Positions 33,786 through 45,560 of a DNA stretch of 64,000 nucleotides are shown piece after piece. Source of the DNA: Salvia splendens (taxonomy: Eukaryota; Streptophyta; Magnoliopsida; Lamiales; Lamiaceae); the NCBI RefSeq assembly GCF_004379255.2, contig NC_056041.1, positions 20,925,559-20,989,558 of the forward strand, in the 5' to 3' direction. The stretch's first letter is position 1; every line of letters starts with the position of its first letter. The translations under genes were made by a program, and so were the position numbers. Under the pieces are notes generated by a model that worked only from the letters and a program-made list of their open reading frames with translations, was not told the origin of the DNA and made no database searches.

Positions 33786-34975
33786 CTATATGCTGCGTCC
33801 GTCACTGTTCATATCAATTCCTTTGAACTCATACTTCACCGAGACGAAATTTGATAACAACGATTTCATTTCCACGTTGTCACTTGCGAGATCAAGCTCC
33901 GACACCCCTATCTTGTTTTTGCGCAAGCACATGACGTTGTTTTCAGAAACAAAGTATTGTACAATTTCATGTTGCATACTTGCAACAACGATATGCAACA
34001 TCGTGTTCCCATCGTCGTAAAAGAGATGTTCTCTTAAAACCCTTAACAAATATAATTGGCCAAGAGTATAGATGCCCACGGTTCCGGAATCGACGGTTAC
34101 GGTTCGGAACCGCCGGTTCCAGTTTCAGAAATTGTCGAACCGGAACCGGAACCGAACCGTGAGGGTGTTTCACGGTTCCGGTTCCAAAACCAACGGTTAC
34201 GGTTTCGGTTCGGAACCGATGGTTTTTTACGGTTCTGAATCGTCGATTTTCGGCGGTTTTTCGCGGTTCCAGCTAGATTTCAGGTTCCGGTTTGAAACCG
34301 TCCAGAACTGGCCCGTGATTAGTAAAATTTGGAACCGGAACCGGCCTACGGTTCAAAATATGAAGGTTCCAGTTCAAGAAAAAAGTCACGGTTCTGGTTC
34401 GGAACCGGAACCGACGGTTACGGTTTTGTGGTTAACCGCCGGAATCGAAAACCTTGGGCATCTCTAGCCAAGAGCGATACACGCACACAGGATGGTTTGC
34501 CTGTGATGGAGCCTTTGCTTCACAGCCGTATTAGTGATAATATCGTTTCAAAGCAGTCGGAGTACATTTAGATTCGTCTTCAGGGCGGCAATATGAAGCG
34601 GAATCATGCCTAGACTATTCAACCCAACAAGCCAATGGACCTTTTTCAAGCAATATCTTGCATACGTGAGGATGACCTTCCTGGGCATCCAAATGAATTG
34701 GATTCATCCATTGGTATTGCACTCAATGCATGCAGTCAGGTAGGCTTCTATCAACGGTGTACATATATTAATATGACCTTCTCTACGACTAAGTGTAAAG
34801 GCAAAGATCTGGTTAATGTTGAGGCATTCGCGTGCACAAGCGTGGGAAAATGATTAATCAAGGCCCTGGCCGATTCTTCATGTCCGTTTAATGCTGCAAA
34901 ATGAAGCACACTCTGTGATGAGGCTGCTTCATGTTTAGAAAGCGTTCCTCGAAGCTTTTCTTCGTTATAATAAAA
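33786..34975 (-). pseudogene. Ankyrin-repeat protein, broken and split by a hAT element
   Basis: Read on the minus strand, ankyrin-type pieces appear in order: LRGTLSKHEAASSQSVLHFAALNGHEE near 34950-34850, MNPIHLDAQEGHPHVCKILLEKG near 34725-34640, GMIPLHIAALKTNLNVLRLL near 34615-34550, and after the insertion LYLLRVLREHLFYDDGNTML then HIVVASMQHEIVQYFVSEN (34060-33950). The reading frame changes between pieces and stops interrupt it. HHRQTILCACIALGQ joins LYLLRVL across the hAT insertion, showing the gene was continuous before it. Relatives are plant ankyrin proteins with a C-terminal membrane domain (ACD6/BDA1 type); that domain is not seen. Confidence 0.75.
34067..34466. mobile_element. hAT-type MITE, 400 bp, GGTTCCGG-rich
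   Basis: A perfect 8 bp duplication, GCCAAGAG (34059-34066 and 34467-34474), borders TATAGATGCCCACGGTTCC on the left and, read inward, TAGAGATGCCCAAGGTTTTC on the right. The interior consists largely of variants of GGTTCCGGTTC and GAACCGGAACC, with frequent ACGGTT. It has no coding capacity. It inserted into the ankyrin pseudogene. Confidence 0.9.
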
Positions 34976-35109
34976 ATATAAATTACATTACCACGATTTG
35001 CTAACAAATTAATACAATATCATATGAATATTTTGACAATGATATGTCAATCCAAAGTGTACCCAATTGCAAAAATAATCTTCATAGCAGTTTCAAATAA
35101 AATTAGTTT

Positions 35110-35350
35110 AGAGTTTTAACAACGTCGGGCCAAGGCCCTGACTGGATCCGTCGTTGTGCTGAGCCGGACAACTTGCTTGGCCCAGCCCAGGCCCACCGTC
35201 CATGTGGACTAGGTTGGATTGGGTTTCTTTTTATAAATTCGAATTGACCTAACCTGGGACCACCGGTGAAATGAGCTGGGCTAAGTCCTCATCGACGTCA
35301 GCACGGCTTGAACCGAGCTACGGGCTAAGTCGGGTTGAGCCGGGTTTACT
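35110..35350. other. GGCCC-rich degraded transposon-like stretch
   Basis: CGTCGGGCCAAGGCCC, TTGGCCCAGCCCAGGCCCAC and GGGTTGAGCCGGGTTTACTT show the motif-repeating composition of the other GC-motif hAT elements in this window. Termini and a target duplication are not identified. Confidence 0.4.
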
Positions 35351-35539
35351 TAAAATTCATGTATTTTGAAATAAAGTTTTACGTATTTTTGAATTTTATA
35401 TTATAAATTAAAAAGTAGTTACATTTATATGATTAAACTATTTATAAAATTTTATGTTCACTTAAAAATTCATGTATATTTGTCGGATAATTTTAGAAAT
35501 ACATGAAATATTATATTAATAGGACTTTTGAATACAATC

Positions 35540-35634
35540 ATCGTGCAAATTTCATGCCATCGTGCAAATTTCAAGTGATCGTGCAAATTTCATGCCATCG
35601 TGCAAATTTCAAGTCATCATGCAAATTTCAAGTC
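35540..35634. repeat. Minisatellite, 19 bp x 5
   Basis: Five head-to-tail copies of ATCGTGCAAATTTCAAGTC, alternating with ATCGTGCAAATTTCATGCC, are followed by a decayed sixth. The alternation of two unit types suggests duplication of a 38 bp dimer. Confidence 0.92.
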
Positions 35635-36131
35635 ATTATGTGAATTATACTAATATTTATTATATATATTAACATTTAAATTATATTTACATATTTATAG
35701 AACTAAATAAATTAGATATTTACCAACTAAAATAAAGGGAAAGGAAAGCTTAAAACATGTAATTTCAAAACCATAAACTAAAACATGAAATGTCAAAACC
35801 GAAAATTTGAACAGTCAATCTAGACAGTGGAAGCAATTCAAAATCCCAAAACTAATCTGTGAAGAATGAAAAATAAGCAAATCAACATATGCAAAGCAGT
35901 TAAGAAATCAATTCAAGTTAGAAAAACAAAAGCTACATCTGTAGAAGTCAAATTGGTATGTGAAATTTTACCACATAATTATGCAAGAGTGTATTTCATT
36001 GGCATGTTCTAGCAGCAGGGGAAGATCTAGCCTTTGCCTAGGTGGGGCAATTGCCCATTCCTACTCTCACTATAACACCTCCTACTTGACCGGCTGTCGG
36101 CCGAATAGGTGATGTCATAAAGAGGCGTAAT

Positions 36132-37752
36132 TGATACGCTCGGATTTTGCACGGTTTTAAGGCCATCTTTTGGTCCGTTTTTAATGTCAAAGTTGCATTA
36201 CATGTCCATTATTTGCATATTTTATCTATTTTGGTATTTTTACATGTTTTGTGAGAAATGTGCATATTTGAGCCTAAAAGGGGAGTCAAAACACGAAGTT
36301 GGGAATCTGGAGCTGTTCTGCATGTCCAGCGGTCCGCTGCAACACTGTCGGCGACCACTGGCGTCCAACGGCCGCTAAGCTAGTAGCGGCCCGCTTCGGG
36401 AAAGTTGTGCATGAAGTCAAGACACGCCCAGCGACCGCTGGGGAGTGCGTGGTGACCACTACCGAGAGTCCAGAGAGTTACGAGATGATGGCTAGCAACC
36501 GCTGAAACAAGTGCAGCGGCTCGCCAGCCAAGAGTCAGAAGCATCGGACCAACCCACAGCGACCGCTAGCCAAAGTGCAGCGGCCCGCCGAGAAATAGCG
36601 GCGAGCAAAATTTATCTTACTTTCTCTCCAAGATTTACCATATTTTGCAGCATGTCTCCTTATTTTAGAAGGGGCGATTTTTCCCCTATAAATACTCCTC
36701 AAAGCTTCATTAAAAAGAGATCTTCTCTTTGCCAAATATTTCCAGAGCTTAAAAGTTAAAGTTCTTCATTGTGCAAGGAGTTGAAGAAGAAATCAAGATC
36801 ATCAAGGCTACAAGAATTCAACATTTTGGTTTTATTGGTTTAGTTCTTATGTTTTAATTGTATTCCTTTCAATCTTTGTTTTTAGTTTATTATATCATGT
36901 ATAACTAAACTCATAGAATTCTAGGGATGTGTTAGTAACTTTTATTGGTTTATACAATTCCTATTTCTATTTAACATCCGTTTATTTTTACTTTGTTTCT
37001 TCCTTAAGTTAATGGATAATGCTTCACGCTTGAGTGACACATTTAATGATGATATAATATAACTTGCTACATAATCGTGAGATGAGGTGGGCAAGTTAGA
37101 TCCACTTAATAGACACTACAATTAGCTTCTTTTAAAATGACACTGTTAATTGAGAGTGAGGACTTTTTAAGGGTCTTAGGAACTTTTAGGAGTTACGTAT
37201 TTAGGATTGACAACCCCAATGTTAGTAATCAGCGTTTGTATCGCATGAGCATAAACTAGGTGACTCGTTCTATCAAAGTAAGAACTGTGCTAGGGTGTAG
37301 TAGTTGGAATTTGTATAACCATAATTGTGAAAGCACATCCCTGGAATTCCCTTATCTCTGTGTTTATTTGCAATTAGTTGTTTATTCGCTTTCAAAAGTT
37401 CTTTGTTTTAAAAAATCTCCAAAACTTTCGGTTCTCCAAATAGTAATTGAGTTTTAGTAGAGGACAGACAGTCTGTGTTTGTTTTCCCCGTGATCGATAT
37501 TTGGTACTAACCTTTAGCTATACTATTCTTTTTTTAAAATTAACTCCTATATAAGGAAGGAAATTACAAATAAGCTCCTATACTATAGATAGGAGGAAAT
37601 TACAACTGATGTCAAGAGGGCTCGAACTCGGCACCTCATGCAATAATGTCTAAGCTCCTTGCCGCTAGGACAAAGGCTCTGGACACCTTTAGCTATACTA
37701 TTCTTACTCTGTATACTTGCAGGTATTTACAGTGCTAATAAAAAGTGCATCA
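36132..37752. mobile_element. Solo LTR of a retrotransposon
   Basis: It begins TGATACGCTCGGATTTTG and ends ..AAAAAGTGCATCA, with the 5 bp duplication GTAAT on both sides (36127-36131 and 37753-37757). No internal retrotransposon coding region lies nearby, so the internal part was probably lost by recombination between LTRs. The end phrase GCAGGTATTTACAGTGCTAATAA resembles Ty3/Gypsy LTR ends as I recall them. Without the SINE and its duplication the LTR would be about 1.45 kb. Confidence 0.88.
37531..37685 (-). mobile_element. tRNA-derived SINE, copy 2, nested in the solo LTR
   Basis: A 20 bp duplication, CCTTTAGCTATACTATTCTT (37511-37530 and 37686-37705), borders the insert. On the minus strand it has an A-box-like GTCCTAGCGGCAAGG, a B-box-like GAGTTCGAGCCC and the body phrase GTAATTTCCTCC shared with the SINE at 9365-9558, ending in an A tract (the T run at 37529-37536). 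Confidence 0.92.
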
Positions 37753-38069
37753 GTAATCGAGTATGTCAATTTAAAATTTCATATTTTACTTCATAAGTCT
37801 TTATCCACATAATTAATCATAATTTACCAAGACAATAGGTCAGATTAAAACACATAAGCGAATTAAGCTATTTAAATGTTGAGCATGCTACCTGATAACG
37901 TTTATTTCCAAACCTTTTCATTCGTCGTTACTTCTTTCGCCGATCTTTTTCCAATCCTTTGCAAACATTTGGGTGTAGCTTCTTTATAGCATTATAACAC
38001 ACTTAAGTTTATAAAGAAAGGATACTACTAAAAACTAAACTCTTTTCTTTATCCTCACTTAATATCTTA

Positions 38070-38941
38070 GGATGTGTTTGGTTTGTATGAAAAACCTAGT
38101 TAGTGGCTGCTAACCAGTATTTACTGGTGTTTGGTTTGTTGTTTAGTGTATCTTCATGGCCCAATAAAAAGACAAAGGCTCGAGCTCTTGAGGCTTAAAG
38201 CGGTAGTTACCATATCTGCCAAATTGAGTGTGATATGTATCAGAGTGACCCAGATAAATTAAGTTACACCAATGAAATTACTTAGTTGCCCCCATTTCGA
38301 CCTACACTGTCTGTACTGTTTTCATTCAATTTTGTAGGAAGAGCGAGCCGACCTAAATTTTTGACCTTATCTCCGCCAACCACAACCAAGAACTCCACAA
38401 ACCGACTTCAGCCCTCAAATCTATTCCTTTCTTTCTCTCTTTAACCGGAAGAAATCCAACACAAATTTTCCTAACTTTTCAAAAACCCCTGTTTATATTA
38501 TATCGCTTTCCACCGTGAAACGGTGATTGGACAACAACCATTCTCCGAGAGATGAGTGACAACTAGCTAGCTCCTGTAAATAATGATGAGCCTGCTTCAA
38601 TTTCCTATGATGTTTTTGGATTAATATACTATGGAATTTGTGGTATGTGGTAGTTGAATTGAAATAGTAGATCTCATGTTTTGGTGCAATTGACGAACAA
38701 GTCTGAGAATCATATTGCATATTACAGGGTAGCTGTTTGTGTCATTAATGAAAGTGTAGGTAAAAAGGACTTTTGAAAACATTTTATGTCTGATTACATA
38801 CAGACCAAACATCACATACTAATATAAACCAAGAAATGTAAAATCAGAAACCAAACAACTTATCCATACCAGGAAAAGCAATTCTATTTCAGCCTGATCA
38901 TATTTTCTTATGGTACGGTAAACGACAAACCAAACACGTCC
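38070..38941. mobile_element. Harbinger-like TIR element, 872 bp
   Basis: GGATGTGTTTGGTTTGTATG on the left and, read inward, GGACGTGTTTGGTTTGTCG on the right are bordered by TTA (38067-38069 and 38942-38944). The interior near 38330-38560 is different in composition (CCGACCTAAATTTTTGACC.., CTTTCCACCGTGAAACGG) and could be captured host DNA, but no coding frame is recognised. Confidence 0.8.
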
Positions 38942-38944
38942 TTA

Positions 38945-39828
38945 GTAAATGATTTCTCATTAACGCGCTACATTCATTCAAAAGGCTTTAGAGGCGTAAC
39001 CCGATATTTTCAAATACCCCAAGAAGTCGAGTTTATGAAGCAATCACAGACTATCAAAATCGAACAGTTTTTGGCAACATTTACCAATATACACGTAGTA
39101 AATGAACTCCTAAATTTTCCATAAAAATTAGGGAACCTGTAGACTCTTTCGAGTTATTTTTAAAATTGGTAAATCAAGGTTTTTACTGTTCTAAATTTGC
39201 TAAAGAAATCGGAACATAGGACTGAAAAACAGAGGACTTAATCCCCTCCAAACTATTGAAGAAAACACACGTTTATACCACATTCCCAAACATTTCTAAC
39301 AAACCAACAATAAAATCCCAACATTCCTAACTTAGGGTTTTGTTCTATATGGCACTTCATATATTGAGGTTCAATCCATTCAAAGCAAAGCTCAAACTAT
39401 AATCAACGACGTCTAAATGTTACATAATCGCTAATTAATCGAACATAAATCCACACCCCACTCAAGTACCAAATGGACACACCAATTTTTAGAATTTACA
39501 ACACATCATTTACTCAATTTCAAGGTAAAAAAATTGTACACATAGGTGGCATTTACTTTGTTTACGCATTCGAATCTATGAAACGACGAAAAATCAAGGT
39601 AGAGCTTCATTGTGAACCTCATGGTCTTTACCTTCTATTGCTGAACTGTTTTTGTTTTATAAAGCAAAATATGAAAATAAAATGAATTGTTAAATAATTT
39701 GGTGATGAAATATGAAAAGTGAAGAATATAATTGTGACTTACACTCACTCACCCTTCTATTTTTTTGCTACAAATTTCTAAATATATATCAAATTTTTCA
39801 TTAAATGCCCCCTTACTAAAACTCATAA
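38945..39828. other. Intergenic sequence
   Basis: I see no supported gene, RNA or element border in this stretch. Confidence 0.45.
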
Positions 39829-41818
39829 GAGCATCCGCCGCGGTGAGTGGGCACGCGTCCGTCCGTGCCAGCGGTGCGGCACCGCCTGCTCGGCGCTGCT
39901 CGATGCATCGAGCACGTCCGTGCCAGCGAGCAGCTGACGTGGCGCATTCTGATTGGTCAACAACATTTCCGTTTGAAATTCTTTTTTTTAATCGAAAATA
40001 ATACCAAAAATTTAAAAAATATATTTTCAGATTCCCAAAATTAGGGCCATTTTTTTACCGTTTTTCTGGATTTTTTTTATTTTATTTTATTTTTTATTCT
40101 CAAAATCATCTATAAATACACACATTTATCATCCATTTTTCACATCAAATCATCTCTCATTCATATTTTTTCATACAACTTATCTACATCTTCCTCTCTC
40201 ACTCAAACCCTCTCAAATGAATTTCACCAATCTCATTACGGAAGAGGAGCGCGAAAAACAAGAATTCTATGAACAATATCGTGCCGCCTATGAAGCCTAT
40301 GTCACCGCGAATACCCCCGCCCCTCCTCCTCGACCAACTAGATCAACTCGCCGCTACATCCATCGTGACCGGGAGGGAGCCAACGAAAGTCTCGTTGCTG
40401 ACTATTTTTCCGACCAGCCGTGGTTTCCGGAAGATTACTTTCGGCGTCGTTTTCGCATGTTAAAACGCTTGTTTATGCATATTGTCAACACATTATCCGC
40501 CCTTATTGAATACTTTCAAACAAGTACAGACGCAACCGGTCGGCAAAGTCTCTCGACGTTGCAGAAGTGTACGTGTGTCATCCGACAACTTGCTACTGGG
40601 CAAACGGCTGACCTCTTCGACGAGTATTTGCATGTAGGTGAGTCAACTGGAATCCTTTGCCTTAAAATTTTTTGCGACGGCGTTCGTTCAGCTTTTGGTG
40701 AGGAATTCCTTCGGGCACCCACCACCGATGATTGCCAACGGTTGCTTCGTCTTCATGAAACAGTCCATGGTTTTCCCGGTATGCTTGGCAGCATTGACTG
40801 CATGCATTGGAGGTGGAAGAATTGCCCGACTGCTCGGAGGGGGCAACACTTAAGCGGCCACAAAGGTGATGTCCCAACACTTATCCTTGAAGCGGTCGCC
40901 GACTACCGCCTATGGATTTGGCATGCATATTTTGGTATTGCCGGATCAAACAACGACTTGAACATGCTCTATTATTCACCACTCTTCAATGATGTTTTGA
41001 ATGGTGTAGCACCGGCGATCGACTTCACCGTCAACGGAAATGCATACCACATGGGTTACTATCTCGCTGATGGTATCTACCCAAGGTGGTCGACTTTCAT
41101 GAAGACGCTCAGCAACCCGCAAGACCCGAGACAAGTTCTTTTTGCGCAGCGTCAAGAGTCCTCTCAGAAAGACGTCGAACGAGATTTTGGGGTCCTTCAT
41201 GCCCGATTCAACATTGTGAAGGCCCGTCTCGGTTGTGGTACGTGAAAAATATCGCCGACATCATGTACACGTGTATTATCTTGCACAACATGATTATAGC
41301 TGACGAAGAACCGATGGCGGCTAGCTTTTACAACGAGGATAAAGCCGGAAGCTTAACCGCAAGGTCTCCCCCACGCCGAGGTGTGCATACGACGGTGGGC
41401 GAAATGATCGAAACAAGTAACACAATGGGCGATACCCGAGCCCACATTGAGCTACAAGAAGACCTAATCAAACACATTTTGGCGAAATTCGGCCACGAGT
41501 AGTAAGTTTTTTTAATTTTATGAATTTAATTATGTAATTTTTAATTTTTATGATTTTAATTATGTACTTTTTAATTTTTAGGATTTTAATTATGTGATTT
41601 TTAATTTTTTTAAATTTAGTATTCCGGATATTTTTAATATATTTTAATTTTGTGGAAATGTTTTTATTTAAATTGAATAATAGAATGATGGGACCCTTGA
41701 GCTTGTCCTTGCGGAAGAGCACGTATGTGAGTGTTGTGCTCTTGCCTAAGAGCAGTGAGTAAAAGTGGGTCCAGGCCCATATCAATGTTCGTTGGCAAGA
41801 GCATGGATGAGGATGCTC
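39829..41818. mobile_element. Harbinger-3: PIF/Harbinger element, transposase only
   Basis: The left end GAGCATCCGCCGCGG and the right end read inward GAGCATCCTCATCCATG are bordered by TAA (39826-39828 and 41819-41821). One plus-strand transposase gene fills the interior. The gene is preceded by TCTATAAATACACA (about 40109-40122), the same promoter layout as Harbinger-1 and -2. The ends differ from the GGCCATCC type, so it is a related but separate subfamily. Confidence 0.9.
40217..41502 (+). pseudogene. Harbinger DDE transposase with one frameshift
   Basis: The frame opens at MNFTNLITEEEREK and runs 342 codons. Catalytic residues are D194 (GSIDCMHW), D247 (GSNNDLNML) and E321 (DVERDFGVL). 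The frame then ends prematurely at KARLGCGT. Shifting by one base at about 41222 restores the expected continuation (RLWYVKNIADIMYTCIILHNM .. EDLIKHILAKFGHE, stop at 41500-41502), so one base has been lost in a C run (AAGGCCCGTC). All three catalytic residues precede the break. The N-terminal YIHRDREGA..DYF segment confirms the true start of this protein family and guided reconstruction of the split copy at 8163-9608. Confidence 0.9.
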
Positions 41819-42118
41819 TAAAATTAGAGTATATATTTTTGCCCCCTTTAATATAATTTTCTGGCTACACCCAGGTCTTAATGAAATTATTGATTTTTAT
41901 ACAGATTATTTAAACCATTAAAACCATAGAACAAAATCTAACGATTTTCATACAGATTATGTATTTTTTTTATATTTGTTTTATTAATTACAGAAAGCTC
42001 TACAATTGATAAGCACACCACACAATCAACGCAAGAGGGAAGGTCGGACTCGGAGGTTGAAATAAACTCCCATCATATTCATATTCATCTCAACTAGCTT
42101 CAATCAAGAATCATTGAA

Positions 42119-44722
42119 ATGTCGACCTCAATTTCAACCCAGGGCCTATTGTCAATGCATACTGCCCGTATGTCCTCGTATCCATCTTCTGCTGCACCTC
42201 TGTTTTTTCTTGAAAATCCTGTTAGAAATGGTGCGATAAGGAAAAGGAAATTAAGCAGAAAATGCAGAGCAATGGTGCAGGAAACTGTACAAGGGCCTTC
42301 AGCTACTTATGCCAGACAAATGGAAACACTCTCTGCTAAAGAATCTCTACTTCTTGCAGTGAGTCTTTTTTTCTTTTTCATTTAAAGATTCCTTTTTTCT
42401 CTTGATTTCTCAAGGAAAATAAGTAATGGGCATGATCTGGTTGCTTAATCTCTACTTCAATTAGCTCTATTTGGCCCCAATTTGCTCCAGAGTCTTCTGT
42501 TTTGGTGAATTAATTTGTCCAATGTAGTAAAAATTATTTCTTGATTTCATTGTCACTTGTATAGAATTTGTATCTTATGAGTTTTAAGGTTTTTCTGATG
42601 TGTCAAAGGAACTAATGCAGTGTAGGAATAAATAATACTTTCTATAATGATGATTATCTGGATATTTCAAGATAATGTTCTGAATGTGGATTGAAATGTA
42701 CATTTGTAATGTCCATGATTAGATTGTGTGTTTCAGTTCAAAGATGCGGGAGGGTTTGAGGCGCTGGTGACGGGGAAGACAACGAGTGATCAACAAATAG
42801 ATGTGAATGAGAGAATAGTTAGCCTCGAGAGGCTCAACCCGACTCCAAGACCAACAACGTAAGCTGTTTAATTTTTCTCAAAGCATCGATGTAGCAAAGG
42901 TTGTTGGCTGTTCAGTTCTGTTATCGGCTCTTCAGGTCTCCTTTTCTGGAAGGCAATTGGAACTTCGAGTGGTTTAGATCCGGGAGCCCTTGGCTTCTTG
43001 CTGCTAGGATCTTGTTCGAGTAAGTTACATTGTACTAGTTGCTAGTTCTTGTAATGGGTGAACACAACTTATTTTTACATCTGTTACTGTTTCGCAGGAG
43101 GTTTCCTCCAACATTGGCAAGTTTATCGAGCCTGGACGCAGTGATCAAGGATGGATATGCAAATATTTCTGCAAGTCTGAAATTCTTAAATTCAGTAATG
43201 CACTGCAATTTCTTTGGCCTTTTAGTTTTTTTTTTCAGTAACATCAATATATTAGTGCAGCTGAATAGCCAGGAGATTTGAGTCATGAGGTTTATATAAG
43301 ACACCGGTCTTGTTTGATATGCTCGTCAGAAAAAAAGCCATCAAGAAACTATTTGAGAAAATATGCAAGATAGAACCAGAAATCACTTTCTTTATAGCGT
43401 TTGATAAGATTAATGGTTTACTATAGCTAATGTAGCGACAATTTTAGCCGAGGAAAGTTGTTCTATTTTCATTTTTTTCCACTGGCTATTCGAAAACCAT
43501 ATGAGAACTCATTGTCCTAATAACTCAGCAACGTGATACGGCTCAAATCCATTCCCGTAAATAGCTAGGATATCAAGCAGCCCCTAAGATGAAAAACATA
43601 GTTAGTTGAAGATACTAACTTGGTAAAGAGATGAATACAATACTTATGAATACAGAAAATAAGAATGATTTTTGGCAGATTTAAAGCTCGAATTTTTTCT
43701 AGCGCTGTATGGAGCTTTAGCCCCAGACATGTCTACATCAAAAGGGTGATGTATTAGAAATATGGCTTATGGTCCAGCATCTTTTTTTGTTGATATTGTT
43801 TCCTTGTCTCACCTTCTAACAAGTATTTCTGGATTACTTGCAGATAGAGAGCAGATTTGTTGTCTCCACCCGGCTAACTGTCGAGGGGCCACTTAGAATG
43901 AAAGAGGAATACGTTGAAGGGATGTTTGGCTCCCCAAAAGTTAATGAGGAAACAATGCCTGAACAACTAAGAGGTGCTTTAGTTCAGGCTACTAATACGT
44001 TGCAGCAGCTTCCTGTTCCCATCAGGGATGCCGTGGCTAATGGATTTAAGATCCCTCTTGGTATGTAATTTAAGAGACTTGTACTGCTTGATTATGCAGT
44101 TCCACTTTCCACGAAAGGAAAAGGAATGAATCCGTATATTTTCATTATAGGTTTAATGGTCGTTAATTCTCACCAGTCATCATGTTTATCCTCCGCCTAT
44201 CGCTAACACTACAACAATTCGAAAGTTTTCAGCGACCTAGTGATTCATTGCTTGCTTTTATCGGTTTTCAGGTGGGACATTCAGCAGGCTGTTTATGATA
44301 TCTTATCTCGATGAAGAGATCCTGGTAATTTTATTGTATTGCAGATATCGGGACTTTACGAATACATTAAGCTTAAATCAGGCAACGAAACAGGACAATT
44401 GTCGCATTTTCTTGATTTCTTGTCATTTGACAGCTCATTTCTTCTATGCTCTTAATCATAAAACTCACTCCAATTTTACAACTAGAGGAAGACCAATGTT
44501 TATGGAATCATGAATGCATTATCTGAATTCTTATCTTCTCGATCTAGATTCTACGTTTACTAGGAATACTCTTGATCCGTGTCACTTGTTTCATCACTAT
44601 GTATGAATAGGATTCTATATGTGCAGATTATACGAGATACTGCTGGAGTACCCGAAGTCCTTACAAGACTTGATCCCGGGCCATTGCCTCTAGTAGAGCC
44701 AATAACCGAATACGAAAGCTGA
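42119..44722 (+). CDS. FBN7: Plastid fibrillin (PAP/fibrillin), FBN7/PGL34-like
   Basis: Seven exons: 42119-42358, 42737-42858, 42936-43019, 43098-43194, 43844-44060, 44272-44324 and 44627-44722. Borders are GT/AG and the joined frame gives 302 residues. The N-terminus (MSTSISTQGLLSMHTARMSSYPSS..) is Ser/Thr-rich with no acidic residue at first, as in chloroplast transit peptides; mature sequence probably begins near RAMVQETVQ. Fibrillin-domain phrases follow: SAKESLLLAFKDAGGFEAL, VNERIVSLERLNPTPRP, GNWNFEWFRSGSPW, STRLTVEGPLRMKEEYVEG and the C-terminal RLFMISYLDEEILIIRD. Fibrillins are structural lipid-associated proteins of plastoglobules and thylakoids. Length and the adjacent VQ genes favour the FBN7 branch (At3g58010/At2g42130); that branch call is from recall. 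No damage is seen. Confidence 0.85.
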
Positions 44723-45439
44723 AGATAGCATATCTTCGTGTAAAAGGATAGCCGAAGCAGAACTATGGCTAGCACACCTTTATTTTTATTAATAAAACAA
44801 AGCTTCTAGCATGATTTTATGATCAAGGAACTTTCCTTTTAAGTGAGTGCAATCTGAGATAAGATTTTAGCATTAGTTGATGCAGGTAACAACTAGCTGT
44901 GGTAGTTATATGAGTTGGTAAAATATTGAAGCCTTCTTCTTCTCCTTGTTCACATTTCTTTTATGGAAATTAATGAAAAAGTGGGAAAAAATGGACAGCT
45001 GTTTTCTAGAATTTTAAAAATAGGAAACTGTCAAATGTGAATGCTGAATCTTTCTCCTCAAATATTTACTTCTTTTGATATATCTTCCACTTTTTGAGCA
45101 TCACTTCTTCTTCTAGATTTATTTTGATTGACTTATATGATCCAATCCTTTTCATGGTTAATTGTTCTTAAGTTTTTTCTTCATGCAACTTGAAATCCAA
45201 AGTGTGTAATTAAGAGTATCTGGAAATAATCACTTGATGTTTAAATCAGTTAAGACAAAGAAAATATACAGAGATGGTGTGAACCATAAATGTTGTTTTA
45301 AAGTGTATTTTTAATCATGGTGATCACTAAAAAACATCTGCAGTGGACGTTATGACAATTCATGAATTGTTTAATTGTCGTTTGCTAGGGTAGGTAATTC
45401 CTCTATATATCTGATCTAAAATGTGTGTTCTTATCATGG
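44723..45439. other. 3' region of the fibrillin gene and spacer
   Basis: AATAAA-type signals occur soon after the stop (TTAATAAAACAAAG near 44790). No other gene is seen. Confidence 0.5.
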
Positions 45440-45560
45440 CACTACAACAAAAAAAAATTGTTAAGGACGTTTTTAGTGCAATTAAAGACGCTAATTTGTG
45501 TTTCTAAATATGCCACCAGCGCTTCAAAAAACGTCCTTATTGTTGGTGTTTCACCTAAAA
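45440..45560. mobile_element. CACTA-like terminus, single end
   Basis: CACTACAACAAAAAAAAATTG followed by AAGGACGTTTTTAGTGCAAT resembles one terminus of plant CACTA elements, with a GACGTTTTT/AAAAAACGTC inverted phrase about 60 bp inside. No second CACTA end is found nearby, so this may be a fragment or a small derivative. Confidence 0.5.

Noticed and set aside
34056..34467. Arg/Asn/Glu-rich frames at the ankyrin locus
   Set aside because: They translate the GGTTCCGG motif repeats of the hAT element, not a gene.
35540..35634. CRISPR-like array
   Set aside because: The 19 bp units are contiguous with no unique spacers, and this is a plant nuclear sequence, so it is a minisatellite.
36184..36760. 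Short host genes in the 36 kb region
   Set aside because: All the frames lie inside a solo LTR with a 5 bp duplication and have no conserved motif.
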